In this document: positions 17,050-25,299 of the stretch, one piece after another
Layout of the letters: each line of letters begins with the position of its first letter
Position numbering within the stretch: the stretch's first letter is position 1
From: Kineosporia sp. NBRC 101731
GTDB lineage: Bacteria; Actinomycetota; Actinomycetes; Actinomycetales; Kineosporiaceae
Length of the DNA: 64,000 nt
Direction: 5' to 3'
NCBI RefSeq assembly: GCF_030269305.1
Contig: NZ_BSTC01000005.1
Location: forward strand, 1-64,000
Notes under the pieces: model-generated
What the model saw: only the letters and a program-made list of their open reading frames with translations
Databases searched by the model: none
What the model was told of the DNA's origin: nothing
Position numbers and translations under genes: made by a program

Positions 17050-17895
17050 GTGCCGCCATCCGCCGAGGCATCATCCCCCGAACTCCGGGACACCTTGCGG
17101 CTCACCTCACCAGAGTCAGAATCTGGTTCGCCGAGCATCCTGGCCCATTTCTTCGATCCGGCCATCACGTCGAGCATCGTGCCGGCCGAGCGGGACCGTG
17201 ACTGGATCTCGCAGACCGATCACCGGTTCGCCAAACGTTGTCTTCCGCTGATGCTGGCCAATCAGAGCGGCTGGTGGATTCTCAATCGGTCGTCGTTCCG
17301 GGCGGTCTGGAACGGGCGTAACGGGCGTGACGATCTGGTGCTCTCGACGGCCGCCGGCGCGGAACCGGGCTGGGCGGAGAGTCATTTCGGATATGGGGTC
17401 ATCACGTTCTCGATTCCCGTGTTGTTCCGCACGCCGCCGGGTTACGACCTGTTGGTGCGAGGGCCGGCCAATCTGCCCAAAGACGGGGTGCAGGCGCTCG
17501 AAGGGCTGGTCGAGGCAGACTGGTCGGCGGCCACTTTCACGATGAACTGGAAGATGACGCGGGCGTTCGAGCCGATCCAGTTCGACGTCGGCGAGCCCAT
17601 CTGCATGATCGTGCCGCAGCGGCGCACCGAGCTCGAGGAGTTCGCGCCCCGGCTGCTCGCCCTGTCAGACGATGCCGGTCTGCAGGGTCGGCATCAGTCC
17701 TGGAGCGACTCGCGCGCCGGATTTCTCCGGGAACAGCCCGGAAGCGATTCTTACGCCGGGCAATTGCACTATTTCCGGGGTGAAGACGTCGACGGGGCCA
17801 AGCACGTGGACGACCACCGGCTGCGGCGCTCGTTGCGACCGTTCACGCCGGATCCAACCGAAACTGAAACTGAAACCGAGACCGGGGGCCACTGA
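17050..17895 (+). CDS. DUF6065-like protein
   Basis: A 281-residue soluble protein. The core has an N-terminal FAKRCLPLMLANQSGWWIL segment, GVITFSIPVLFRTPPGYDLL, then LVRGPANLPKDG and a FDVGEPICMIVPQ segment, which matches my memory of the DUF6065 family; its activity is unknown. The C-terminus is a low-complexity Thr-Glu repeat. It begins at a GTG without an obvious ribosome site and overlaps the next gene (TGATG at 17893-17897). As the first gene of the operon with the LanC-like fusion, it may take part in peptide modification. Confidence 0.65.
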   Translation: MPPSAEASSPELRDTLRLTSPESESGSPSILAHFFDPAITSSIVPAERDRDWISQTDHRFAKRCLPLMLANQSGWWILNRSSFRAVWNGRNGRDDLVLSTAAGAEPGWAESHFGYGVITFSIPVLFRTPPGYDLLVRGPANLPKDGVQALEGLVEADWSAATFTMNWKMTRAFEPIQFDVGEPICMIVPQRRTELEEFAPRLLALSDDAGLQGRHQSWSDSRAGFLREQPGSDSYAGQLHYFRGEDVDGAKHVDDHRLRRSLRPFTPDPTETETETETGGH

Positions 17896-18317
17896 TGCCG
17901 TTCAGAGCAGATCGCTTGCGTATCCAACTACCCTGTGGGGCCGGAGGGTCGATCCTGCCGACCCTGCAGACCCTGACCGCGAGTTGCGACGGTGGGTGCA
18001 GCGACTCGCCGCAGTCTGCGGTCTGCCCGCCGGTGCCGCCCCTACCGCCCTGCGGATCGGCGAGCCGGATCCGGGAGTTCGATCCGGACGACATCTGGGA
18101 CCCGCTGGTCGACAGCATCGTGCTCCCCAAGGTTCAGGAGCGTCTCACCCTTGCCTCGGACGACCTTCCGTTGCTGCGGCGTCAGCTCGAGGTGAAGCTG
18201 AAGATGGCTGAGTTCGCCCAGGAAGCGGCCCAGCAGGCCCGGGCGAGGGTCGAGGAGCAGATGCGCGATCTGTCGGTCGCCGAGGAGCAGCTGGCTCAGC
18301 ACCAGGCCGACGAGTAG
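17895..18317 (+). CDS. Cys-containing coiled-coil protein, possible modification substrate
   Basis: A 140-residue protein. The first 55 residues hold five cysteines and many Ser/Thr (PTLQTLTASCDGGCSDSPQ, then AVCPPVPPLPPC). The remaining part is a charged coiled coil (residues of about 80-138, with LRRQLEVKLKMAEFAQEAAQ). It is translationally coupled to the gene before it and followed seven bases later by the HopA1-like gene. In a cluster with a LanC-like enzyme, a Ser/Thr/Cys-rich segment is a candidate modification site, though the usual order, leader first and core last, would be reversed here. It could equally be a structural partner. Confidence 0.55.
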   Translation: MPFRADRLRIQLPCGAGGSILPTLQTLTASCDGGCSDSPQSAVCPPVPPLPPCGSASRIREFDPDDIWDPLVDSIVLPKVQERLTLASDDLPLLRRQLEVKLKMAEFAQEAAQQARARVEEQMRDLSVAEEQLAQHQADE

Positions 18318-18323
18318 AACGAC

Positions 18324-19466
18324 GTGCCCCACCGCCCGGAGCGCTCCACGGCCCGGCCGGCGGTCTACCGATCGAACCCCGGGTATCGGCCGGTGGTGCT
18401 CGATCGGTTGCCGTCGGCCGAACGGGACTCTTTGAGCCGAGCCCACGACGGTTCGGAACTGTACGGCGCGCTGGTGCCGCGCGAGGGATCCGGCCTGGTG
18501 ATGCGAGCACTGTCGTTCGAGTCGGCCCTGCTGTTCATGGCGCTGGCCGAGCCCGGACCTCTGCCGGACTTCGCCGCGGCACGGATGGGAGAGCGAAGTT
18601 CAACGTTGCGCCGGCTGATTCTCGACGGCGTTCTCCAGGTCTCCCGCCAGGATGAATTCATCTGCGGGCCCGAGTACTTCGAGGCCCAGAGCGGTCCGGT
18701 CGCATCGGGGGAGAGGGTGTACGCCCTGTCGATGGCCGCCCTTCGCTACGCGCAGCATCTCGAGAGTGTTCCGGAAGATCAGCTGGCCCAGAGACTCTAC
18801 GGATACGGGCGGCTGCCGATGTCTGCCCGGCGGCGCCGGATGCTGCCCGACCGGGCGTCGGTGGCCGCCTTGCTCGGGGTGGGTGAGGTGACGCGAGGGC
18901 TGGCGTCGACCGGATGGACCGCCGGTGAAGACGAGCACTGGTATCACTGGTTTCCGCCGGCGCCCGACGGGCGGCGCCTGTCACCGCGGTACAAGCTGTA
19001 TGTGAGTCCTGGAATTGAAGACGCAGGGGCAGCACTGGCGTCGGTGGCCCGAGTGCGTTCGTGCCTGGGTTTCAAGGCCGCTGCGGGAGTGGCCGGCATC
19101 TGCCGGCCCGACCGGATCGTCCTCTATTTTGCCGGCACCGAAGACCTGACCGCGGCCGCCGACACCTTGCGGGTACACCTGGCCCCGCTGACGGCGGCCG
19201 GGGTGAGTTTCACCGCGGCGGTCACCGACGACGGCATGCTGAGCTGGGGAGCCGACCCGCCGCGCGCCGACGGTGGCGGAACCCGGGCCACCAGCTGGCG
19301 GATGTTTCTGTGCCAGAGGCTGGCTCACTACCTGGTGGTGGCGCGCGAGGCCCGGGCGCCCGAGCCCTGGCGGTTCGCGGTCGAACGATTGCGCCTGAGC
19401 GGGATCGACACCGTGGCCTGGACCCCCTCGGCCCATTCCTGGGCAACGGCTCTCGAGACCGGATGA
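18324..19466 (+). CDS. HopA1-like protein of a LanC-associated cluster
   Basis: A 380-residue protein. The second half has SPRYKLYVSPGIEDAGAAL, a CRPDRIVLYFAG strand, a GVSFTAAV segment and WGADPP followed by TSWRMFLCQRLA, a layout I associate with HopA1-like proteins. HopA1-like proteins occur with kinase-like and cyclase proteins in class V lanthipeptide clusters (for example lexapeptide), where they are thought to act in phospho-Ser/Thr elimination. The assignment rests on pattern memory only. The gene starts at a GTG and ends three bases before the kinase/LanC fusion. Confidence 0.5.
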   Translation: MPHRPERSTARPAVYRSNPGYRPVVLDRLPSAERDSLSRAHDGSELYGALVPREGSGLVMRALSFESALLFMALAEPGPLPDFAAARMGERSSTLRRLILDGVLQVSRQDEFICGPEYFEAQSGPVASGERVYALSMAALRYAQHLESVPEDQLAQRLYGYGRLPMSARRRRMLPDRASVAALLGVGEVTRGLASTGWTAGEDEHWYHWFPPAPDGRRLSPRYKLYVSPGIEDAGAALASVARVRSCLGFKAAAGVAGICRPDRIVLYFAGTEDLTAAADTLRVHLAPLTAAGVSFTAAVTDDGMLSWGADPPRADGGGTRATSWRMFLCQRLAHYLVVAREARAPEPWRFAVERLRLSGIDTVAWTPSAHSWATALETG

Positions 19467-19469
19467 GAT

Positions 19470-21806
19470 ATGAGCAGCGACGACAGCACATCTGCGCTGA
19501 TCCTGCCCGAAGACGTCGTGATCATGCCGGTCGAAGACGTACCCGCCGACCTGAGGGATCGATTCGTCCACCAGACCGGTGACTTCTGTGTGACGCGTCC
19601 TCTGGCTCGATCCGCCACCTGCGTGATCGACGCGCGCACCGCCGACCTGCTCGGATACTTCCGAACACCGAGCACGATTGTGGACGCGGTGATCGGCCTC
19701 AGTCAGGTCGGTTCGGCCGACGCGTTGGCGTTGCTCGACGAGGCCTTCCCGGTGCTGGCCGCGCTCACGGCCGAAGGTCTTCTCGTGCGGGAGAACTTTG
19801 GCACGGTGACCCCGGGTCTGGAGCCCGGGCACCGCCTCGGTGACGTGGAGATCGTCCGTTGCGTCAGGCTTCTGGACGATACCGAGGTCTACTCCGCGCG
19901 GCGTGTTACGGACGGCCTCGACGTGGTGGTCAAGCGGGCCGGTCGTTCGGCGGGCCAGGCTGTGATCCGGTCGCTGCACCACGAGGCGCGGGTGTTGCGC
20001 CGGCTGAAGGGTGACGGTGCCCCGGAGCTGTTCGATGTGATCGGCTCTGACGGTGATGAGCCGATCACGCTGATCGCGTCGTGGATCATGGGGGTCGACC
20101 TCGACACGGCATCAGCGGATGCCCGCAGCCAGGGACCGGCGTCGGGTGAACCCGTCGAACTGGCCGTGAAGGTGCTAGAGGCCTATGCGCGGCTGCACGG
20201 GAAGGGAGTGCTGCACGGCGATATCCATCCACGGAACCTCCTGATCGGACCGGCGTGCACGGTCACGGTCATCGACTTCGGGATTGCTCGGCTGCCCGGC
20301 GCGGGAGCTCCGGTGCGGGGTGGTGTGGACGTCTATCAGGCGCCGGAGGTGGCCAGGGCCCGCCAGGAAGACCCGCAGCTGCCGGAACCCACCGTCGCGG
20401 CGGAGATTTACTCGCTGGGTGCGCTGATCTACGGCGTGCTCACGGGTGGCCCCACCCACCTCTTCTCGCTGCAGCCCGATCGGATGCTCCGGCAGGTGAT
20501 GGACGAGCCACCCTTGCCGTTCGAGCAATACGGCCTGCACAGCCCGCACGTGGAAGCCTGCCTGGCGGTGGCGCTGGACAAAGACCCTGACCAGCGGTTC
20601 GAGACGGTCGGCGATTTCACCCATGCCTTCCGCGCCGCCGCCGAACGTGACCGCAGCCCCATGCCCCTGGTCAATCTCCGGATCGCAGACGACCTGGACG
20701 AGTTACTGACCGAGGTGCTCGAGGAACTCGCGCCGGAGGGCGAACTCTACGCACGGGGGATGCCGGCGCCGACGGCCTCCATCGCGCACGGGGCCGCCGG
20801 CCTGGCCTACGGCCTGCTGCGCATTGCTGCGGCCCTGGACCGTGACGACGTGCTCGCGGCGGCGGATGTCTGGTCGACCGAGGCCGTGGCTCTCGCCGCC
20901 AGCGACTCGGGGCTGTCGGCCTTTGCGGACGAGACCCGGGCGATCGGGCCGCACCTGTTCGGCCCCGGGTCGTTCTTTCATCATGCGGGTGGCGTGCATG
21001 CCGTACACGCCCTGGTCTCGCAGGCGCGAGGCGACGCCGCCACGGCTACCCAGGCCATCGCGTCCTTCATGGAAACTGCCCGGCCTGACGAACGGTTCGA
21101 TGTTGCCTTCGGCCGATCGGGGCTGGTGCTCGGCTGCGCGACCCTGTTGGAGACCTTCGGGCCTGACCACGCCGACCACGCTGCACTGCGGGGACGGGGA
21201 GACTCATTCTGCCGGGGGATCTGGGCGGAGCTCCAGACCGGGCCTGCGATTCTGGGGGCCTCGCACGGCCGGGCGGGCATGCTCACGGCACTCCTACGGT
21301 GGAGCCTCGTCACCGGTGGGTCGGTGCCGGAGGGCTTTTCCGATCAGCTGCAGGAACTGGCCCGACTGTCACGACCGTCGGGGCGTGGCCGGATCTGGCC
21401 CCGGAAGCTCGGAGAGACGGCCGAAGACGCCACCCTGGGGGCGAGCTGGTGCAACGGGGCCGCGGGCTATGTTCCTCTCTGGATTCTCGCTGATACCTGT
21501 TTCCCTGGCGAAGGTTACGCCGATCTGGCTCTGGTGAGCGCCTGGTCTGCCTACGAAGGAGCAGGCCCTGCCCCCGGTGGCTTCTGCTGCGGAACCACCG
21601 GACGGGCGCTGGCCCTGCTGGACCTGTATCGGTACACCGGTGACGGGCGGTGGCTGACCAGGGCGCGAACCCTCGCGAAGAAGGCCGAGGTGCCTGGCTC
21701 TTCGTCCTATCAAGGCCTGTTCCACGGCCGGATCGGGCCGGCTCTGCTGGCGGCTGAACTGGCCTCTCCCGATGTGGCCGGTCTGCCGTTCATGGCTGGC
21801 TCGTAA
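19470..21806 (+). CDS. PqqD-like/Ser-Thr kinase/LanC-like fusion
   Basis: A 778-residue three-part enzyme. Residues of about 25-110 look like a PqqD/RRE-type leader-binding winged helix. Residues of about 120-390 are a protein kinase: Lys155 in VVVKRAG, the catalytic loop HGDIHPRNLL (Asp251, Asn256) and the metal-binding DFG (Asp269). Residues of about 425-775 are LanC-like: AHGAAGLAYGLL, SWCNGAAG (Cys661), GFCCGTTG (Cys706, Cys707) and LFHGRIG (His752), so the zinc site is Cys-Cys-Cys or close to it. Class III/IV synthetases have a separate N-terminal lyase domain; this protein lacks one, and the HopA1-like neighbour may supply it. The predicted role is phosphorylation of Ser/Thr followed by lanthionine-type ring closure. 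Confidence 0.82.
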   Translation: MSSDDSTSALILPEDVVIMPVEDVPADLRDRFVHQTGDFCVTRPLARSATCVIDARTADLLGYFRTPSTIVDAVIGLSQVGSADALALLDEAFPVLAALTAEGLLVRENFGTVTPGLEPGHRLGDVEIVRCVRLLDDTEVYSARRVTDGLDVVVKRAGRSAGQAVIRSLHHEARVLRRLKGDGAPELFDVIGSDGDEPITLIASWIMGVDLDTASADARSQGPASGEPVELAVKVLEAYARLHGKGVLHGDIHPRNLLIGPACTVTVIDFGIARLPGAGAPVRGGVDVYQAPEVARARQEDPQLPEPTVAAEIYSLGALIYGVLTGGPTHLFSLQPDRMLRQVMDEPPLPFEQYGLHSPHVEACLAVALDKDPDQRFETVGDFTHAFRAAAERDRSPMPLVNLRIADDLDELLTEVLEELAPEGELYARGMPAPTASIAHGAAGLAYGLLRIAAALDRDDVLAAADVWSTEAVALAASDSGLSAFADETRAIGPHLFGPGSFFHHAGGVHAVHALVSQARGDAATATQAIASFMETARPDERFDVAFGRSGLVLGCATLLETFGPDHADHAALRGRGDSFCRGIWAELQTGPAILGASHGRAGMLTALLRWSLVTGGSVPEGFSDQLQELARLSRPSGRGRIWPRKLGETAEDATLGASWCNGAAGYVPLWILADTCFPGEGYADLALVSAWSAYEGAGPAPGGFCCGTTGRALALLDLYRYTGDGRWLTRARTLAKKAEVPGSSSYQGLFHGRIGPALLAAELASPDVAGLPFMAGS

Positions 21807-21864
21807 CGGCCGACCGGCGCGCTATGAAAAGGAGCTCGTACTCCGGGGCTCGATCAGATGGTTT

Positions 21865-23457
21865 TTAGTCTGAGCCTGACTGCTGCGTTCCTTCATATGT
21901 CAGGGTCCCGCTCAACCCGTCCGATCCCGAAACTTTCCGTTGTGTACCGTCGGGAGACGCCTCTCCGAGCGTGAGTTGATCTGGGCACCAGCCGTTTTCA
22001 CCCGGAGACTGGACCTTGACGGTCAATGTCTGCGGACCGCGCCAGATCAGTTGACCCCGGCAGCCGTAAGGGCTGTCGACCACCAGGTCCCCGGCCAGTT
22101 CTCCTTTGCTGAACGCACCGGTCAGGTTCACCGTGAGCTCTTTTCCCCCGGGGTCAACTGGGCCCGACCAGACTTGCGGCATGCCGGTCGGTGTGGCGCT
22201 TTCAATCGTGAGTGTGCTGGATGCCGTTGCTGGTGCGGCCGAGGAGACCTCATAGTCGGTGAGCATGAAAGATCCTTGATGTGCTTCGGCGACGATGGCG
22301 ATCGTGCGGTCTCCATGGCGCGCTACCGACTGCACCGCGTCGCCCGCCATCCCGTAGGCCGGTGCTTCCGCTTGCCAGGTTGCGCCACCGTCCGCAGAGA
22401 CCCAAACGGTGGTGACTGGCAGGTCGCCCAGATTCTTCGAGCTTCCGACAGCGATCAGGGTGTCTTCCAGTTGAGCAATATCGAGAACTCTGATGTCGCG
22501 GGATGAAATTTCTGAGGGGATAGGAAATTTGGCGGACGTTGACCAGGAGGCGCCCCCGTTGTCAGAGCGGGAATAGGTCGCCTCGACCGGCTGCCCGCTC
22601 TCGACCCCTAGGCTGCTCTCGTCCTGAGAGCTGGTCGAGGTGGTGGTCGGCAGGAGCTGCCAGCCGATGGCCGTGACATCTTCACCGGAGAAGACTGCCC
22701 CGTTCAGCATGTTCTGAGGGAGTGTTCCACCCTTGGACTGGATGACTTCGCGAGAATCATCAAAGGCGGCCACCTGGGATGTACTGGGGCCGTCACCGGA
22801 ACAAGAAACCAGGACAGCCGGTTCAGATCCGGGTCGGACGCCGACCGGTAGGCAACCTTCACGTAGTCGTACCTCAGGTGCCCCCCAGTCGCCGGAGGGG
22901 CCGCGAACCCACACCTGTTCGTCCCAGACGATCACCGTGCGGTCGCCGTCCACGGCGACAGAGGGATATCCGAAGCTGCTGGGGCCCGCCATACGAAAAT
23001 CTACGCCAGGGCCGGGCAACGTCACCCAGTGACGGCCGTCACGGGTCTCGTACAGCACCGCGTTGTATGAGCCTGGTGCGGTGATGGAGGGAATCTCGCC
23101 CAGGGCCACGACCCGCTGACCTTGCCCGGAGATCGCGAAGACGCTGGTGGCGCTGGCTTCACGGGCGCTCACGGCGGCCAGGTCACCCCGCGGCCAGGAG
23201 ACGCCGTTGGAAGAGAACCACGACAAGGGCGCTCCGCTCACCGGATCGGAGCCCACGGCGACGAAACTCTCCTCATGGGCGGCGATCAGATGCGGTCGAG
23301 TCTCCATACCGAGAAGGAGCGGATCGAGGTTGTACCACTTCACGCTGTCTTCGCCCGGAGTATCGACCGGAGCCTCGCTCGAACAAGCTGCGGCGAGGCA
23401 CGTCAGAAGGGTGAGCAGGAGGATCAGCCCGTGGCGGGGGATCAGCGCGGTGGACAT
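21865..23457 (-). CDS. Lipoprotein with Asp-box (BNR) repeats
   Basis: A 530-residue exported lipoprotein. The signal peptide is a hydrophobic run LILLLTLLTCLAAACSS with a lipobox-like AAAC. The body is beta-rich with at least two Asp-box motifs, SDNGGASW and SADGGATW, as in sialidase-type beta-propellers; no catalytic sialidase residues are obvious. The C-terminus is a separate small beta domain containing two cysteines. Its start overlaps the end of the upstream membrane-protein gene by 16 bases, so the two are probably partners. It may bind a surface or extracellular ligand. Confidence 0.75.
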   Translation of the reverse strand: MSTALIPRHGLILLLTLLTCLAAACSSEAPVDTPGEDSVKWYNLDPLLLGMETRPHLIAAHEESFVAVGSDPVSGAPLSWFSSNGVSWPRGDLAAVSAREASATSVFAISGQGQRVVALGEIPSITAPGSYNAVLYETRDGRHWVTLPGPGVDFRMAGPSSFGYPSVAVDGDRTVIVWDEQVWVRGPSGDWGAPEVRLREGCLPVGVRPGSEPAVLVSCSGDGPSTSQVAAFDDSREVIQSKGGTLPQNMLNGAVFSGEDVTAIGWQLLPTTTSTSSQDESSLGVESGQPVEATYSRSDNGGASWSTSAKFPIPSEISSRDIRVLDIAQLEDTLIAVGSSKNLGDLPVTTVWVSADGGATWQAEAPAYGMAGDAVQSVARHGDRTIAIVAEAHQGSFMLTDYEVSSAAPATASSTLTIESATPTGMPQVWSGPVDPGGKELTVNLTGAFSKGELAGDLVVDSPYGCRGQLIWRGPQTLTVKVQSPGENGWCPDQLTLGEASPDGTQRKVSGSDGLSGTLTYEGTQQSGSD

Positions 23458-24320
23458 GTCGCTCCGCTCCGGCCGTCGGCGGTGAGCTTCCGTTGGCCTT
23501 CATCGGTCTGGCTGAGGCGGTAGCGGGAAACGCCGGCTACGGCTCCGCCGGTGTACAGCGGACCGATCGTCTGGGTCCGATGGAGGCTGCCGCTGGTGTA
23601 ATCGACGCTCACCGACCATTGATAGAGGGCGGAGCAGGCCCGGGCGTCGATCAGCACGTGGAGGGGTTCATCAGCGGTCACGACGTAGCCCCTCACCCCG
23701 GGTTCTCTGCTGGAGTCGGTTTTCTCCTCCTCGTCATTGGCGTCAACCTTGGTCAGTTCTCGCTGATCGAGATCAAGTTCGAGATGTTCCTGATGGGAAG
23801 GCCCGCCACACCCCTCCCCGGATTCCAAGAGCCAGTCATACTGCTGAACAGTAGTTTTGGTTATTTTGTGAAAGTGAACGTCTACCGTGGTGGTCCGATT
23901 CTCGGGCACGGTGATCAGTAGATCGAGGCGCCCCGTTCCCCAGGCAGCCGCTCCGGCCTTGGCCAGAACTCCGTGCGGTTCCTGGTTCGCCGGAATCTCG
24001 ACCGCGTCGATGGCCGGACCGCCGTGCGGCATGGCCACGGCGATGGCGCCGGCGCAGGACGCCGTCGTCGGCCATTGCCAGGAGAGCTGAGGCTCCATAC
24101 CCAACGCGCCCTCCACCCGATCACGAGCGAACCACGAAGAAATGTCGCCGCCCCAGGCGACCAAGCCCGTAGCGATTGCCCCCGCGGCCACCGCAGAGTA
24201 AGCCGCCAGCAACGGCCACCGACGCTTCGGGTCGGTGGGTGCAGCCTCGGCCGGCGGGCCGGCGATGCCCCGGAGAATGCGGGATCGCCGGGTGTGGCCG
24301 CCGGGTGCTCTGCGTGTCAT
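23442..24320 (-). CDS. Membrane-anchored protein, partner of the lipoprotein
   Basis: A protein of about 292 residues. I chose the ATG at 24320, preceded by a GGGGGA site; the frame is open to 24365. A basic cytoplasmic N-terminus is followed by one membrane helix (LLAAYSAVAAGAIATGLVAW, residues of about 35-55), and the rest is predicted to be extracytoplasmic, with six or so cysteines and a HFHKITKTT segment. No family is recognised. The 16-base overlap with the downstream lipoprotein gene indicates co-translation. Confidence 0.68.
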   Translation of the reverse strand: MTRRAPGGHTRRSRILRGIAGPPAEAAPTDPKRRWPLLAAYSAVAAGAIATGLVAWGGDISSWFARDRVEGALGMEPQLSWQWPTTASCAGAIAVAMPHGGPAIDAVEIPANQEPHGVLAKAGAAAWGTGRLDLLITVPENRTTTVDVHFHKITKTTVQQYDWLLESGEGCGGPSHQEHLELDLDQRELTKVDANDEEEKTDSSREPGVRGYVVTADEPLHVLIDARACSALYQWSVSVDYTSGSLHRTQTIGPLYTGGAVAGVSRYRLSQTDEGQRKLTADGRSGATCPPR

Positions 24321-24392
24321 GGGTCCCCCTGACCAGCGAGATCTGACCACAAGATCGTTGATCAAGATCGCACATTTGGGTCAGAACTACCC

Positions 24393-25190
24393 ATGTCATG
24401 GCGACGGAAGGGGCCTAAATACGTTGTTCGGTCGCGAGGAGGGCTCGCTGCGGGGGTGCTTCAGCGGGCGGGCCGCGTCGCCGATGGGACGGGCATGATG
24501 GGTCGAGCCGGTGTCGTGCGGTCAGGTACTCCCGTGCAGCAGGTGCCTGAACAGGAGACGGTCTCTTCCCGGGGTCGGGTGGAGCAGTTCGGATATCGCA
24601 TGGCCGTACCGACCCGGTTGGCCTCCGCCGATCAGGCCCCGCCGGTTCAGGCCAGGCAGGAGGGCGCCGCGCAACCCCCGACCGCGGTCACCATGGCCGT
24701 GACGGCCGATGGGCCGGGCTACGGCCCCCAGGATCGTCTTCGCGCGACCCGGGAGTGGAATTACTTCGAACTGTCCTGGGGAGCTGAATTTCAGCACAAC
24801 CCCGGGCTGGGGATCAACGCGGGCGACGGCGAGGTGCGACAGCTCATCCGCTGGGACCAGGCGTTTGAGGTCAGTCACCAAGGTCCACCGCACGCCGGGT
24901 TCGCGGGTCTCCAGGCGAATGTCTGGCATGCGGACCGAGATGTGGCGGGGAATGTCTACGGCGATCGCAACGCACCCGGCACCCATCTCGAAGATGCCTA
25001 CTATGCCGCTCCGGCCTGCCGGCAAGCGGACATGGATCAGGCGAACGGTCGCTACTACCGCGGGCACGATCTTCCTGCGGTGGAGAGTCGCTACCACGGT
25101 AGGTGGGATTTCATGCTCGAGGCACTCGACGTCAGCAACAACCCGGCGATGGTGGTCGGGCAGAGCGGGATCAAGGCTTTCGTGTTTTAG
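24393..25190 (+). CDS. Hypothetical protein
   Basis: A 265-residue protein of unknown function. The first 90 residues are low-complexity and may be non-coding or a flexible leader; an alternative ATG at 24495 would remove 34 of them. The C-terminal 170 residues are richer in aromatic and acidic residues (WNYFELSWGAEFQHNPGLG, NVWHADRDVAGNVYGDRN, YHGRWDFMLEALDVSNN) and look like a folded domain. It is divergent from the lipoprotein operon and is closed by a perfect hairpin. Presence between a secreted-protein operon and the T7SS locus is suggestive only. Confidence 0.55.
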   Translation: MSWRRKGPKYVVRSRGGLAAGVLQRAGRVADGTGMMGRAGVVRSGTPVQQVPEQETVSSRGRVEQFGYRMAVPTRLASADQAPPVQARQEGAAQPPTAVTMAVTADGPGYGPQDRLRATREWNYFELSWGAEFQHNPGLGINAGDGEVRQLIRWDQAFEVSHQGPPHAGFAGLQANVWHADRDVAGNVYGDRNAPGTHLEDAYYAAPACRQADMDQANGRYYRGHDLPAVESRYHGRWDFMLEALDVSNNPAMVVGQSGIKAFVF

Positions 25191-25221
25191 CGCGGTGGTC
25201 ACGCAGGCCGGCCACCTTCAG

Positions 25222-25271
25222 GTTCGTGATCATGCGAACCTTCCCGGGGGAGGGTTCGCATGATCACGAAC
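25222..25271. terminator. Perfect 19-bp hairpin between convergent genes
   Basis: GTTCGTGATCATGCGAACC (25222-25240) and its exact complement (25253-25271) flank a 12-base loop. It lies between the stops of the plus-strand unknown gene and the minus-strand EssC-like gene, so it can terminate transcription in both directions. Confidence 0.85.
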
Positions 25272-25299
25272 AAAGGGGCGTGGGAGATCGGGCCCTACC

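Noticed and set aside
24522-25202. 226-codon minus-strand frame opposite the hypothetical gene
   Set aside because: The plus-strand frame has the more natural aromatic and acidic composition at its C-terminus and ends just before the terminator; neither strand is certain, but the minus frame looks like a shadow.
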